Below, piece by piece: positions 17,372-25,199 of a stretch of DNA of 50,854 nt (its first letter is position 1; every line of letters begins with the position of its first letter). This DNA comes from Candidatus Limnocylindrales bacterium (lineage in GTDB: Bacteria; Chloroflexota; Limnocylindria; Limnocylindrales; CSP1-4): positions 1-50,854 of the forward strand of contig JARLHH010000075.1 of the NCBI GenBank assembly GCA_031292335.1, read 5' to 3'. Both the position numbers and the translations under genes were made by a program. A model generated the notes under the pieces. The model was not told the DNA's origin. It worked only from the letters and a program-made list of their open reading frames with translations, and did not search any database.

Positions 17372-17448
17372 CTGTCCACCCCGCCGCGGGTCGCCGTCCA
17401 CCGGATGCCCATCCCTGTGGACAAGTCCGGGGGCCAGTTGGTGGACAA
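17372..17448. promoter_or_regulatory. Array of four DnaA-box-like sites
   Basis: Four 9-bp sites lie in the 308-base gap before the next gene: CTGTCCACC (17372, plus), CCGTCCACC (17394, plus), TTGTCCACA (17416, minus) and TTGTCCACC (17440, minus). Start-to-start spacing is 22, 22 and 24 bases, about two helical turns, with two sites pointing each way toward the middle. TTGTCCACA is the DnaA-box form usual in high-GC bacteria. There is no AT-rich unwinding region, so an origin is unlikely; regulation or DnaA titration is more plausible. Confidence 0.4.
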
Positions 17449-17476
17449 GGCCCTTTCGGCTGCCACCGGCGGCGGG

Positions 17477-17482
17477 TAGGAT
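17477..17482 (+). promoter_or_regulatory. -10 box (TAGGAT) downstream of the DnaA-box-like array
   Basis: TAGGAT at 17477 with TTTCGG 17 bases upstream (17454-17459) could be the promoter for the gene at 17634, leaving a leader of about 145 bases. The array lies immediately upstream. Confidence 0.4.
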
Positions 17483-17633
17483 GACCGGGTCGCCGGATGA
17501 GGGAGCTGACGGCGACACCAGCGGGGCGCGCGACGCCCCGAACGCGCGGATGACCCGCCCAACCCGCGGGACCGCGCTCGTCACCCTGATCGTGCCCCGG
17601 TTCGGGCTGCCCGGCGGAGGAGAGTGGAGATCG

Positions 17634-17963
17634 ATGGACCCGTGCATCCGTCTGCCCGGAACGCCTGCCGGGGAGGCCGTGGAGTTCGTCCGCTTCTGCC
17701 GCGACCGGAGGCATGTCGGCTGGCCGGAGCTGTACGACGAGATGTGGTCGGTGGCCAGCCACCGGCTCTTCCGCGGCTACGGGTTCGCCGAGCTCGGGGA
17801 GCTCGGGATCGGGTTCAGCCTGTTCGAGACGATCCCGCTCGCCGCCCTTGTCGCCGCGGTGATCGCCGACGAACCCCGGGCAGCTCGGCGCGGCGCGTCG
17901 ACCGCCCGACGCGGGCTGGCGGTGGTGGGGATCCCGGAGGACGCCGCGCCGGCGACGATCTGA
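17634..17963 (+). CDS. Hypothetical protein (109 residues)
   Basis: I do not recognise this protein. It looks like a real coding region: a GGAGGAGAG ribosome binding site precedes ATG 17634, and the sequence is mixed in composition with an aromatic-rich centre (HVGWPELYDEM, RLFRGYGFAELGELGIGF) followed by a hydrophobic helix (IPLAALVAAVIAD) and an Arg-rich tail. It could bind a membrane surface through that helix. It is preceded by a long leader with a DnaA-box-like array and converges on the small gene at 18074. Confidence 0.6.
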   Translation: MDPCIRLPGTPAGEAVEFVRFCRDRRHVGWPELYDEMWSVASHRLFRGYGFAELGELGIGFSLFETIPLAALVAAVIADEPRAARRGASTARRGLAVVGIPEDAAPATI

Positions 17964-18073
17964 GCCGGCTGGCGGTTTGCGCGCAGATCGCGGGCCGGGC
18001 TGCCCGGGGCCGGCGTCCGGTCCGAGGCCGGCCTCGGGCCCGCGGCCGGTGTCCCGCTCGCGCCGCGCGGGGA

Positions 18074-18301
18074 TCAGGCGCGGATCGCGCGCCGGGACAT
18101 CTCGCCCTCGATCTGGCGCTCGGCCTCCACGTACGTGTCGATCTCCTCGCGGAGTCGGTTCGCCTCCGGGGTGTAGAGGTGGACCTGCTGCTGCAGGACG
18201 TAGCTGAGGCGGCGGCTCGTCATCCGGACGTGGTCCAGGTTCTTCATGAGGACGAGCGGATCCATCGAGGCGAGGTCGTCCGGATGGAACATCGGCTTCA
18301 T
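18074..18301 (-). CDS. 75-residue hypothetical protein coupled to DNA methyltransferase
   Basis: This small, probably helical protein starts MKPMFHPDDLASMDP and contains NLDHVRMTSRRLSYVLQQQV and a charged heptad-like region (TPEANRLREEIDTYVEAERQ) that could form a coiled coil. No known domain is evident. Its ATG overlaps the methyltransferase stop by four bases (ATGA), and a TACACT box sits 6 bases before the ATG inside the methyltransferase gene, so it can be made both from the shared message and from its own leaderless one. Confidence 0.7.
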   Translation of the reverse strand: MKPMFHPDDLASMDPLVLMKNLDHVRMTSRRLSYVLQQQVHLYTPEANRLREEIDTYVEAERQIEGEMSRRAIRA

Positions 18302-19887
18302 GGCCGGAGTGTAGCGGAGGCCCGGCCGCGCGGCCCGTCCCAGCGAACCGGCAGCCCGGCCCCGGCCAGGGCCCGCCGGCGGCCCGCTTCGCTCGCCCCC
18401 ATGACGAGGATTCGGTCCATCTTCGTGGCCCGGCCGGCCTGGTCGCCCCACAGCTTCGTCATCTTCCGGGGTGCTGCCACCGGATCCAGGGCGATCCCGG
18501 CGAGCCGGTAGCCCTCGGGTTCCGCGGCCGCCTCCCAGGCCGCGTCCGCCAGCCCGATCCCGTCGCCGATCCGCTTGCCCCGGTCAGCCTCGACGTCGCC
18601 GATCACGACGACGACAACCGCGTCGTCCGCGAGCGCCGGTCGCAGGCCGGCCAGCGTCTCGCGCAGGAAGACCAGGTACGGGGCACGGCGATGGGCGTCG
18701 TCGAGCGTGCGGTCGATCTCGGCGGCGTCGAAGCCGAGGAACCAGGCGCGCAGCCAGTTGTAGTAGCCGTACTTGAGGACCCGGAGGTACGGCGGCGAGG
18801 TCACGACGAGCCGGGCGTGATCGGGGAGCGCACGGTCGCGCAGGGCGTCCTGCGCTCGCGACCCGGCATCCCGGGCGTCCCCCAGGAGCGCCAGCCCGCG
18901 GACCGCCGGGCGGCCGTCGCGATCGAGGCGCCCGAGCTTCTCGCCGAGGCAGGCGAACACGTCGCGCTCGGGTCCCCGGAACGTGGTTCGCCGGGCGAAG
19001 TCGCGCACGTAGCGTGGTGCCATGCTGAAGGTGTTCGGCATGAGGTCGGAGAGGTAGCTTCTGCTCTTGCCGTGAAGGATCCCGGTGAGCGCCGCGGCGA
19101 GGAACCGGTCCGTCCGGTCGGCGAGGTCGAGGCGGCTGCGCACGAACAGGAGCTGTCCCAGCGTGCGCGGGTGATAGGCGAGCGCCACCTCCAGCGGGAC
19201 CAGCTCGCCGCCTCCATGGACCGATGCTCCGGACCCCGCCCCGGGGACGGCGATGCCCGCCACCGGCACGGCGTGGCCGCCGCCACCGCTGCCCGGGCCC
19301 CCATCCGCGAGCGTCCGGCTGGCTGCCTCGGCGAGGCCGGCACCGAGCGCCTGCCACGCGTCAGCCTCGAACGACCAGTCGATCCGGAGCCGCGCCACGC
19401 GGGCCGCCGCCTCGCCGGCCGTGGGTGGATCGACCTTGGCGGCGGTGAGCACGTGGGCGAACGGGTTGAGGTCGTTGCCCACGCCCAGGCGCCCCTCCAC
19501 GCAGGCCTCGAGAGGCACCGTGCCTCGACCCGCGAACGGATCGAGGACCACGTCACCGGGGCGCGTGTAGCGCTCGATGAAGGCATGCGCGAGCGCCGCC
19601 GGGAAGCTGGCAAGATAGGAGCACATCGGGTGGAAGGCATGCCCCCACAGGCGGTCGCGATCCTTCCAGTCCGCCTCGATCGGGAGCCTGGGAAGCTCCC
19701 GGACGAGGTCCAGGCCCAGCTGGGCGGCCGCCGTCAGGTCGCGGACGCCGCGAAGCTCGATCGGCGGTCGCGCGCCGGCGGGCGCGGTTGCCCCGGCGAC
19801 GGGCATGGGATCGGCGACGAAGCTCGGGCGCGAGTGCGCGGCCACGCTGCCACCTCCGATCGCGCGGCACGGCTCGGACCGTCCCAC
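18298..19887 (-). CDS. Orphan DNA methyltransferase
   Basis: This 529-residue protein has the hallmarks of an amino-methylating DNA methyltransferase: the SAM-binding motif DPFAGRGTVPLEA (about 116-128) and the catalytic TSPPYLRVLKYGYYNW (from residue 363). TSPPY is more common in N4-cytosine enzymes, but target base and sequence cannot be told. A Gly/Ala-rich insertion lies around residues 195-228. The start is GTG 19887, 9 bases after TATGCT. No restriction endonuclease or specificity subunit is adjacent, so it is an orphan. The four-base overlap with a 75-residue protein gene is the only stable partner visible. Confidence 0.82.
   Translation of the reverse strand: MGRSEPCRAIGGGSVAAHSRPSFVADPMPVAGATAPAGARPPIELRGVRDLTAAAQLGLDLVRELPRLPIEADWKDRDRLWGHAFHPMCSYLASFPAALAHAFIERYTRPGDVVLDPFAGRGTVPLEACVEGRLGVGNDLNPFAHVLTAAKVDPPTAGEAAARVARLRIDWSFEADAWQALGAGLAEAASRTLADGGPGSGGGGHAVPVAGIAVPGAGSGASVHGGGELVPLEVALAYHPRTLGQLLFVRSRLDLADRTDRFLAAALTGILHGKSRSYLSDLMPNTFSMAPRYVRDFARRTTFRGPERDVFACLGEKLGRLDRDGRPAVRGLALLGDARDAGSRAQDALRDRALPDHARLVVTSPPYLRVLKYGYYNWLRAWFLGFDAAEIDRTLDDAHRRAPYLVFLRETLAGLRPALADDAVVVVVIGDVEADRGKRIGDGIGLADAAWEAAAEPEGYRLAGIALDPVAAPRKMTKLWGDQAGRATKMDRILVMGASEAGRRRALAGAGLPVRWDGPRGRASATLRP
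18308..18313 (-). promoter_or_regulatory. -10 box (TACACT) inside the methyltransferase gene
   Basis: On the minus strand TACACT ends 6 bases before the ATG at 18301. It lies within the last codons of the upstream methyltransferase gene. Confidence 0.5.
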
Positions 19888-19896
19888 GGGCCGCGG

Positions 19897-19902
19897 AGCA
19901 TA
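19897..19902 (-). promoter_or_regulatory. -10 box (TATGCT) of DNA methyltransferase gene
   Basis: TATGCT on the minus strand ends 9 bases before GTG 19887. Confidence 0.45.
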
Positions 19903-20010
19903 GCACGGGCGTTCGGTGCAGGTGGGTGCTCGAGCGTGTCCGCGGCGCGGTGCAGCTGCCTCGCGGACAGCGGCGGCGCGATTACCGGCCGAACCGGGTC
20001 ACATGTGGGC

Positions 20011-20016
20011 TACGCT
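20011..20016 (+). promoter_or_regulatory. -10 box (TACGCT) of tRNA-Arg
   Basis: TACGCT lies 8 bases before the mature 5' end of tRNA-Arg, so the primary transcript would begin at or very near the tRNA itself. Confidence 0.5.
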
Positions 20017-20024
20017 ACCAGCGC

Positions 20025-20100
20025 GCCCCCGTAGCTCAATGGATAGAGCGACCGGTTTCTACCCGGTTGGTTGCGGGTTCGACTCCTGCCGGGGGCGCCA
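20025..20100 (+). tRNA. tRNA-Arg (anticodon TCT)
   Basis: Acceptor arms GCCCCCG and CGGGGGC pair fully with discriminator G and an encoded CCA (20098-20100). The anticodon stem ACCGG/CCGGT encloses TTTCTAC, giving TCT (Arg, AGA codons). The T arm is GCGGG-TTCGACT-CCTGC with one G-T pair. No flanking direct repeat that would mark an attachment site was seen. Confidence 0.92.
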
Positions 20101-20221
20101 GTGAGGCCAACGTCCCGATCGAGGTGCCGTCCGGCCCTCGCGAGGCGCGGCTGCAGGGTGGACACTCTGCCGGTTTGCCGGGTGCGCCTGGATGGCCGGC
20201 AGGAGCGATGGAGGATTCGGG

Positions 20222-21163
20222 ATGGCTCCAGGAGCGTTGGTCGCGAAGCGCGGGTTGCTGAAGGCGGCGACCATGCTGGCGACGGTGGTCCTTGTCGCCG
20301 GAGCGTGCAGCTCCAGCACGGCAAGCCCGCAGGCGAGCGCTCCCGCGCCGAGCGCCGCGGCCTCTGCGGCGGCGTCGCCGTCGGCGGGCCCGGCGGGCTC
20401 CACGAACCTGATCCTGGCCACGACCACCTCGCTGCAGGACTCGGGCCTGCTCGACGTCCTTGTGCCGGCGTTCGAGAAGGCGTCCGGCTACACCGTGAAG
20501 ACGGTCGCGGTCGGCACCGGGCAGGCGCTTACGATGGGCCAGCAGGGGAACGCCGACGTGCTCTTCGTTCATGCTCCCACCCAGGAGCAGGCGTTCATGG
20601 ACGCGGGCTGGGGCGTCGACCGCCGGCTCGTGGCCCACAACTACTTCTGGATCGTGGGCCCGGCTTCCGACCCCGCCGCGATCAGCGGCATGACCTCGGC
20701 CGTCGACGCCTTCAAGAAGATCGCGGCCTCGGGTGCGACCTTCGTGTCGCGGGGTGACAACTCCGGCACGAACACGAAGGAGCTGGCTCTCTGGAAGACT
20801 GCCGGGATCACGCCGAAGGGCAGCTGGTACATCGAGTCAGGGCAGGGGATGGGGGCGACGCTGCAGATCGCGTCGGAGAAAGCCGCCTACACGCTGACCG
20901 ACACCGCCACGTTCCTCTCCAACCAGGCGAACCTGGCGCTGAAGGCGCTCGTGAAGAGCGATTCGTCGCTCATCAACATCTACAGCGTGATCGCCGTCAA
21001 TCCCGCCAAGTGGCCGAAGGTCAACGTGGCCGGCGCGAAGGCGTTCGAGGACTACGTCACGGGGACCGCCGGCCAGCAGATCATCGCGACGTTCGGCATC
21101 GACACGTTCGGCATCGCGCTGTTCAACGCGGACGCCGGCAAGGACTACAGCTCGCTCCAGTAG
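20222..21163 (+). CDS. tupA: Tungstate ABC transporter substrate-binding lipoprotein
   Basis: This 313-residue lipoprotein binds tungstate (possibly molybdate) outside the membrane. It has a lipobox signal (TVVLVAGACSS), a Ser/Ala/Pro linker and a TupA-type domain beginning LILATTTSLQDSGLLDVLVPAF, with GTGQAL, GNADVLFVHA and FVSRGDNSGTNTKEL as diagnostic segments. GGAGG 7 bases before ATG 20222 sets the start. It is the first gene of tupABC. Tungstate specificity rests on family resemblance. Confidence 0.93.
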   Translation: MAPGALVAKRGLLKAATMLATVVLVAGACSSSTASPQASAPAPSAAASAAASPSAGPAGSTNLILATTTSLQDSGLLDVLVPAFEKASGYTVKTVAVGTGQALTMGQQGNADVLFVHAPTQEQAFMDAGWGVDRRLVAHNYFWIVGPASDPAAISGMTSAVDAFKKIAASGATFVSRGDNSGTNTKELALWKTAGITPKGSWYIESGQGMGATLQIASEKAAYTLTDTATFLSNQANLALKALVKSDSSLINIYSVIAVNPAKWPKVNVAGAKAFEDYVTGTAGQQIIATFGIDTFGIALFNADAGKDYSSLQ

Positions 21164-21179
21164 GCGGCTGCGATCGACC

Positions 21180-21872
21180 ATGGCCTCGCTCGCCGACCAG
21201 GTTCAGCAGCTGCTCCAGGGCCTGGCCGGTGCCGACCTGGTCGAGATCACCCTGCTGTCGCTGGCCGTTTCGGGCCTGGCGACCGCGATCAGCCTGCTCA
21301 TCGGCGTGCCGATCGGGACCTGGCTGGCGCTCTCGCGGTTTCGGAGTCGCGGGCTCGCGATCACCGTCGTCAACACCGGCATGGCCCTGCCGCCTGTGGT
21401 CGTCGGCCTGGCCGTCGCCTTCGCGCTCTGGCGGAGCGGCCCGCTCGGCGACCTGAGCCTCATGTACACGCCGTCGGCGATGGTGGTCGCCGAGGTGATC
21501 ATCGCCACGCCGGTGATCCTGGGCCTGACCGTCGCCGCGCTCGGGCAGCTGGACCCGCGGCTGCGCCTGCAGATCATGGGGCTGGGGGCCTCGCGCTGGC
21601 AGACGGTCTGGTGGCTCTGGCGCGAGGCGCGCCTGCCGCTGCTGGCCGCGCTGATGGCGGGCTTCGGCAGCGTCATCTCCGAGGTTGGGGCGGCGATGAT
21701 GGTCGGGGGCAACATCCTGCACCAGACGCGCGTGCTGACCACCGCGATCGTGCTGGACGTCAGCCGGGGCGACTTCGGCCAGGCTGTCGCGCTGGGAGTC
21801 GTCCTGCTGACCCTCGCGTTCCTCGTCAACGGGGTGCTGACCTGGGCACAGCAGCGCCGACCCCGGCACTAG
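21180..21872 (+). CDS. tupB: Tungstate ABC transporter permease
   Basis: This 230-residue inner-membrane permease has five to six hydrophobic helices and the cytoplasmic coupling loop LQIMGLGASRWQTVWWLWREARLP, followed by GFGSVISEVGAAMMVGGNI, a segment typical of TupB and related anion permeases. Spacing is 16 bases from tupA and 10 bases to tupC, so the three form one operon. Confidence 0.92.
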   Translation: MASLADQVQQLLQGLAGADLVEITLLSLAVSGLATAISLLIGVPIGTWLALSRFRSRGLAITVVNTGMALPPVVVGLAVAFALWRSGPLGDLSLMYTPSAMVVAEVIIATPVILGLTVAALGQLDPRLRLQIMGLGASRWQTVWWLWREARLPLLAALMAGFGSVISEVGAAMMVGGNILHQTRVLTTAIVLDVSRGDFGQAVALGVVLLTLAFLVNGVLTWAQQRRPRH

Positions 21873-21882
21873 GAGCCGGCCG

Positions 21883-23019
21883 ATGACCGTGCTCCCGTCA
21901 CGCTCGAGCCCCGGGGCCGCCCCGCCGCTGCTCGTCGAGGTCCGCGACCTCGTCGTGGTTCGCGGCGCCCGCCCGGTGCTGACCATCGACGAGCTGGCCG
22001 TCGCGGACCGGGAGACGCTCAGCGTGGTCGGACCGAACGGGGCCGGCAAGAGCACGCTGATCCTGGCCCTGGCGCGACTGGTGCGCCCGGCCCGCGGGCA
22101 GCTGCTGTTCCGGGGGTTGCCGGTGGAGCCTCGCGACGAGCTCGGCTACCGACGACGGATCGGCCTGGTCCTGCCTGACCCGCTCCTGCTCGACACGTCG
22201 GTGGCCGCGAACGTCGCCGCGGGCCTCCGCTTCCGCGGGATCTCCGCCGCTCGGGCCCGCCCGCGGGTCGACGAGTGGCTCGGACGGCTCGGGGTCGAGC
22301 ACCTGGCTCGCCGGCCGGCCCGCCAGATCTCGTCCGGCGAAGCCCAGCGCGTCAGCCTGGCCCGGGCGCTCGTGCTCGAACCGGACCTTCTCCTGCTCGA
22401 CGAGCCGTTCGCGTCGGTCGATCCGGCGACCCGGTCGAAGCTGGTCGACGACTTCGAGCAGCTCCAGCGCGAGACCCACGTGGCATGCGTGATCGTGACC
22501 CACGACCTGGACGAGGCAGTCCGCCTGGGCGACCGGATGGCCGTCGTGGTCGCCGGGCGGCTGCGCCAGTGCGACACGCCGGAGCGTGTCCTGTCCGAGC
22601 CGCTCGACGAGGACGTGGCGGCATTCGTCGGCGCCGAGACCCGCATCCCGGGCCGCGTCGTGTCCGCCTCCGATGGGCTCGCCGTGGTCGAGCTTGGCGC
22701 GTGCCGGATCGAGGCCGTCTCCGCGGTGCGGCCGGGACGCTCGGTCCTGTGCTGCCTGCGCCCGGAGGACGTGACGCTGCTGGCGGCCGGTGGCGGATCG
22801 CCGGCGCGTCCGACTTCGAGTGCCCGGAACCGGCTGCCCGGTCGCGTCTCCCGGATGGTGACGCAGGGGTCGCTGGTGCGGGTGAGTGTCGACTGTGGCG
22901 TTCCGCTCATCGCGTCGATCACCCGAGCGTCGGCGATCGAGATGGGGCTCGTCGAAGGTGGTGGAGTCGTGGCGACGTTCAAGGCATCGGCGGTCCACCT
23001 GATCCCGCTGGCAGGCTGA
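21883..23019 (+). CDS. tupC: Tungstate ABC transporter ATPase with C-terminal TOBE region
   Basis: This 378-residue ATPase energises TupB. It has Walker A GPNGAGKST near residue 50, signature ISSGEAQRVSLARAL (an unusual Ser-Ser-Gly-Glu form of LSGGQ), Walker B LLLLDEPFASVDP and the switch His in VTHDLDEAV. The last 140 residues match a molybdate/tungstate-type TOBE region (LPGRVSRMVTQGSLVRVSVD), which may sense the oxyanion and inhibit transport. AGGAG precedes ATG 21883. It is the last transporter gene of the operon. Confidence 0.92.
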   Translation: MTVLPSRSSPGAAPPLLVEVRDLVVVRGARPVLTIDELAVADRETLSVVGPNGAGKSTLILALARLVRPARGQLLFRGLPVEPRDELGYRRRIGLVLPDPLLLDTSVAANVAAGLRFRGISAARARPRVDEWLGRLGVEHLARRPARQISSGEAQRVSLARALVLEPDLLLLDEPFASVDPATRSKLVDDFEQLQRETHVACVIVTHDLDEAVRLGDRMAVVVAGRLRQCDTPERVLSEPLDEDVAAFVGAETRIPGRVVSASDGLAVVELGACRIEAVSAVRPGRSVLCCLRPEDVTLLAAGGGSPARPTSSARNRLPGRVSRMVTQGSLVRVSVDCGVPLIASITRASAIEMGLVEGGGVVATFKASAVHLIPLAG

Positions 23020-23192
23020 CGCGAAGCCGGCTCCGCGTCCCGCCCCGGGTCCGCCGTACAACCCTCCTAGACCGAAGGTACGGCTTGGCGCGCGCCCGTA
23101 CCGACCTCTACGCTCCCCATCGAAGCGGGTCGCACCCTACCTGTCACCACCACGAACCAGATGCGACCGCCACCGATCAGGCGAGGAACCGA

Positions 23193-23384
23193 ATGGCCGT
23201 CAGCGAGCTTGGACCGCTCCTCACCGCGAGCGAGGTCGCGGAGATGCTCCATCTCCACGTCAACACCGTGAAGCGCCTGGGAGACCGCGGCGAGCTCCCG
23301 TTCTTCCGCGTCTGCCGGCGGGGCGACCGACGCTTCCGGCTCGCGGACGTGATGACATTCCTGGCCGACAGCCGCCGCCAGTAG
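23193..23384 (+). CDS. Small excisionase-type helix-turn-helix protein
   Basis: This 63-residue protein is essentially one winged helix of the MerR/excisionase type: LLTASEVAEMLHLHVNTVKRL, then GELPFFRVCRRGDRRFRLADVMTFL. It starts at ATG 23193 behind GAGGAA. It lies 173 bases after tupC with no integrase nearby, so a recombination role is unlikely. Small DNA-binding proteins of this kind accompany oxyanion and molybdopterin genes in other bacteria, so regulation of tupABC is a reasonable guess, not shown here. Confidence 0.8.
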   Translation: MAVSELGPLLTASEVAEMLHLHVNTVKRLGDRGELPFFRVCRRGDRRFRLADVMTFLADSRRQ

Positions 23385-23481
23385 CCGGCGCAACGGAACG
23401 CCGACCGGCACGGAGCCGGCCGGACGGAGCGCCGACCAGGTCGCAGCCGGCCGGCACGCCCACCCGGCGGCGATCAGCCCG

Positions 23482-24819
23482 TCAGATCCGGCCGGCTTCC
23501 GGGTGCGCGGGCAGCTCGCGGAGCACCCGGCCGAAGACGCCGAGCGCCTCGTCGATCTCGTCCGGCGTCACGTTGAGCGGCGCGATCCAGCGGATCACGT
23601 TGTGCTCGACGCCGCAGGAGATCAGCAGCAGGCCTGCGTCGGCGCAACCCTGGATGACCGCTTCGCAGAGCGACCCGTCCGGCTCTCGCGTGGCAGGGTC
23701 GCGCACGAACTCCACGCCGATCATCAGCCCCAGCCCGCGGACGTCGCCGATGCGCGGGTCGCCGGCCGCGATCGTGCGCAGGCCGGCCATGAGCTCCGCT
23801 CCGCGCGCCGCGCTGTTCTCCACGAGCCGCTCGGCGCGGATCGTCTCGAGCACCGCGATCCCGGCGGCGCAGCTGACCGGGTTGCCGCCGAACGTGGTCC
23901 CGTGGGCGCTCTTGCCCCACCGCTCCTGGAGCGCCTTCGAGGTCGCGATCGCGGAGAGCGGCAGGCCATTCGCGATCGCCTTGGCCATGCAGACGACGTC
24001 CGGGACGATCCCCGCGTGCTCGAACGACCACATGCGCCCGGTCCGCCCGAAGCCGGCCTGGACCTCGTCCGCGATGAGCAGGATGCCGTGGTCGTCGCAG
24101 ATCTCCCGGAGCGCCCGCAGGAACGTGGGCGGGGCCGGGATGTAGCCGCCTTCGCCCTGGACCGGCTCCAGGATCATGGCCGCCACCGCGGAGGGCGGGA
24201 TGGTGGTGGCGAGCAGGTCGCGGAGGTGCTTGAGCGAGACCTCCACCGCCCGTTCCTCGTCGCCCGCGAACTCGCGGTAGACGGACGGGAAGGGGCTCAG
24301 GTAGACGCCCGGCAGGAGGGGCTCGTAGCCCTGCCGGTAGTTGATGTTGGAGCTCGTGATGCTCGCGGCGCCGATCGTGCGACCGTGGAACCCGCCCCGG
24401 AAGGCGATGATCCCGGGCCGACCGGTGACCCGTCGGGCCAGCTTGAGGGCGGCCTCGATCGCCTCCGAGCCCGAGTTCATGAAGAAGACCGAGTCGAGCG
24501 ACTCGGGCAGGAACTCGGCCAGCAGCCTGGCGTGGCGGACGGTCGATTCCGCGTAGCCCATCGCCGCGCAGGGCGCGATGAGCGCGTCCACCTGGGCGTG
24601 GATGGCGGCGGTCACGGCCGGGTGGCGGTGCCCCAGGACGCTCACGGCGATGCCGTTCGCGAAGTCCAGGTAGGCCTTGCCGCTCGTGTCGTACAGGTGG
24701 TGGCCCTCGCCGCGCGCCCACGACCGCTCGAAGTAGCGACCGAGGACCGGGGTGAGGTTGGCGGCCGCGAGCGCGGCGAGGTCGAGGCCTGAGGTGGCCT
24801 GGGCGGTCAGGGTGTCCAT
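23482..24819 (-). CDS. Class III aminotransferase (4-aminobutyrate/acetylornithine type)
   Basis: This 445-residue PLP enzyme belongs to the ornithine/4-aminobutyrate aminotransferase family. Visible motifs are VFFMNSGSEAIEAALKLAR (PLP phosphate binding), GGFHGRTIGA, the PLP-pyridine Asp in LLIADEVQAGFGRTG, the PLP-binding Lys in CMAKAIANG and TTFGGNPVSCAAG. Length and motif order fit gamma-aminobutyrate transaminases, but other omega-amino acids are possible. It stands alone on the minus strand. A TATACT box inside a palindrome lies about 70 bases upstream. Confidence 0.88.
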   Translation of the reverse strand: MDTLTAQATSGLDLAALAAANLTPVLGRYFERSWARGEGHHLYDTSGKAYLDFANGIAVSVLGHRHPAVTAAIHAQVDALIAPCAAMGYAESTVRHARLLAEFLPESLDSVFFMNSGSEAIEAALKLARRVTGRPGIIAFRGGFHGRTIGAASITSSNINYRQGYEPLLPGVYLSPFPSVYREFAGDEERAVEVSLKHLRDLLATTIPPSAVAAMILEPVQGEGGYIPAPPTFLRALREICDDHGILLIADEVQAGFGRTGRMWSFEHAGIVPDVVCMAKAIANGLPLSAIATSKALQERWGKSAHGTTFGGNPVSCAAGIAVLETIRAERLVENSAARGAELMAGLRTIAAGDPRIGDVRGLGLMIGVEFVRDPATREPDGSLCEAVIQGCADAGLLLISCGVEHNVIRWIAPLNVTPDEIDEALGVFGRVLRELPAHPEAGRI

Positions 24820-24883
24820 GGCTGGGTCCTCGGGTACGTCGCCGGCCGGGCCGGGTCAGATCGGGCGGGCTGCGGCGGACCGG

Positions 24884-24900
24884 GCCCGAGTATATCGGGC
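24884..24900 (-). promoter_or_regulatory. TATACT -10 inside a 17-bp palindrome, aminotransferase promoter
   Basis: The perfect inverted repeat GCCCGA-GTATA-TCGGGC covers a consensus-like TATACT (minus strand, 24889-24894) about 70 bases before the aminotransferase start. A repressor binding here would block the promoter. This is the best -10 match in the window. Confidence 0.5.
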
Positions 24901-25051
24901 GGGCGTGGGGTCCCGGAGGTGCGGCCGGCCCGGCCGGGTGGGGCTGCCCGGGTCCGCGGAGCCAGTTGCCATTCGCGGGAGCGGCGACGTGCCGCCATCG
25001 CGCGACTCGGCGCGGGTTGGACGGCCGCTTCGGCGTGCGCCCGCTTCGGCG

Positions 25052-25057
25052 TAGCAT
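25052..25057 (+). promoter_or_regulatory. -10 box (TAGCAT) before two small genes
   Basis: TAGCAT lies 37 bases before the GTG at 25095, giving a leader of about 30 bases with a GAGG element. Confidence 0.35.
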
Positions 25058-25094
25058 CCGCGACGACAACAACCGACTGCCGAGGCACGCACCC

Positions 25095-25199
25095 GTGACC
25101 GAGCTGTCCCGTACCGAGGAGAACCGGCCTGTCCGCGAGCTGAGCTCGCTGACGAGGGTGCACGCGACGGAGCGAGCGGCGCTCGGCGGGCGCCGGTGA
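25095..25199 (+). CDS. Possible 34-residue small protein
   Basis: A short GTG-initiated frame encodes a hydrophilic, Arg/Glu-rich peptide (MTELSRTEENRPVRELSSL at its start). It ends with a TGA that overlaps the GTG of the next gene by four bases, the coupling arrangement common in this window. No family is recognised and it is too short for composition to prove coding. Confidence 0.3.
   Translation: MTELSRTEENRPVRELSSLTRVHATERAALGGRR

Noticed and set aside
17372..17448. Chromosomal replication origin
   Set aside because: DnaA-box-like sites are present, but there is no AT-rich unwinding element and no dnaA, dnaN, gyrB or recF nearby.
18298..19887. Restriction-modification or phage-defence island
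   Set aside because: No endonuclease, helicase or specificity subunit is adjacent; the flanking genes are ordinary.
23193..23384. Excisionase of an integrated element beside tRNA-Arg
   Set aside because: No integrase, no repeated tRNA 3' end and no change in composition; the genes between are a normal tungstate transporter.
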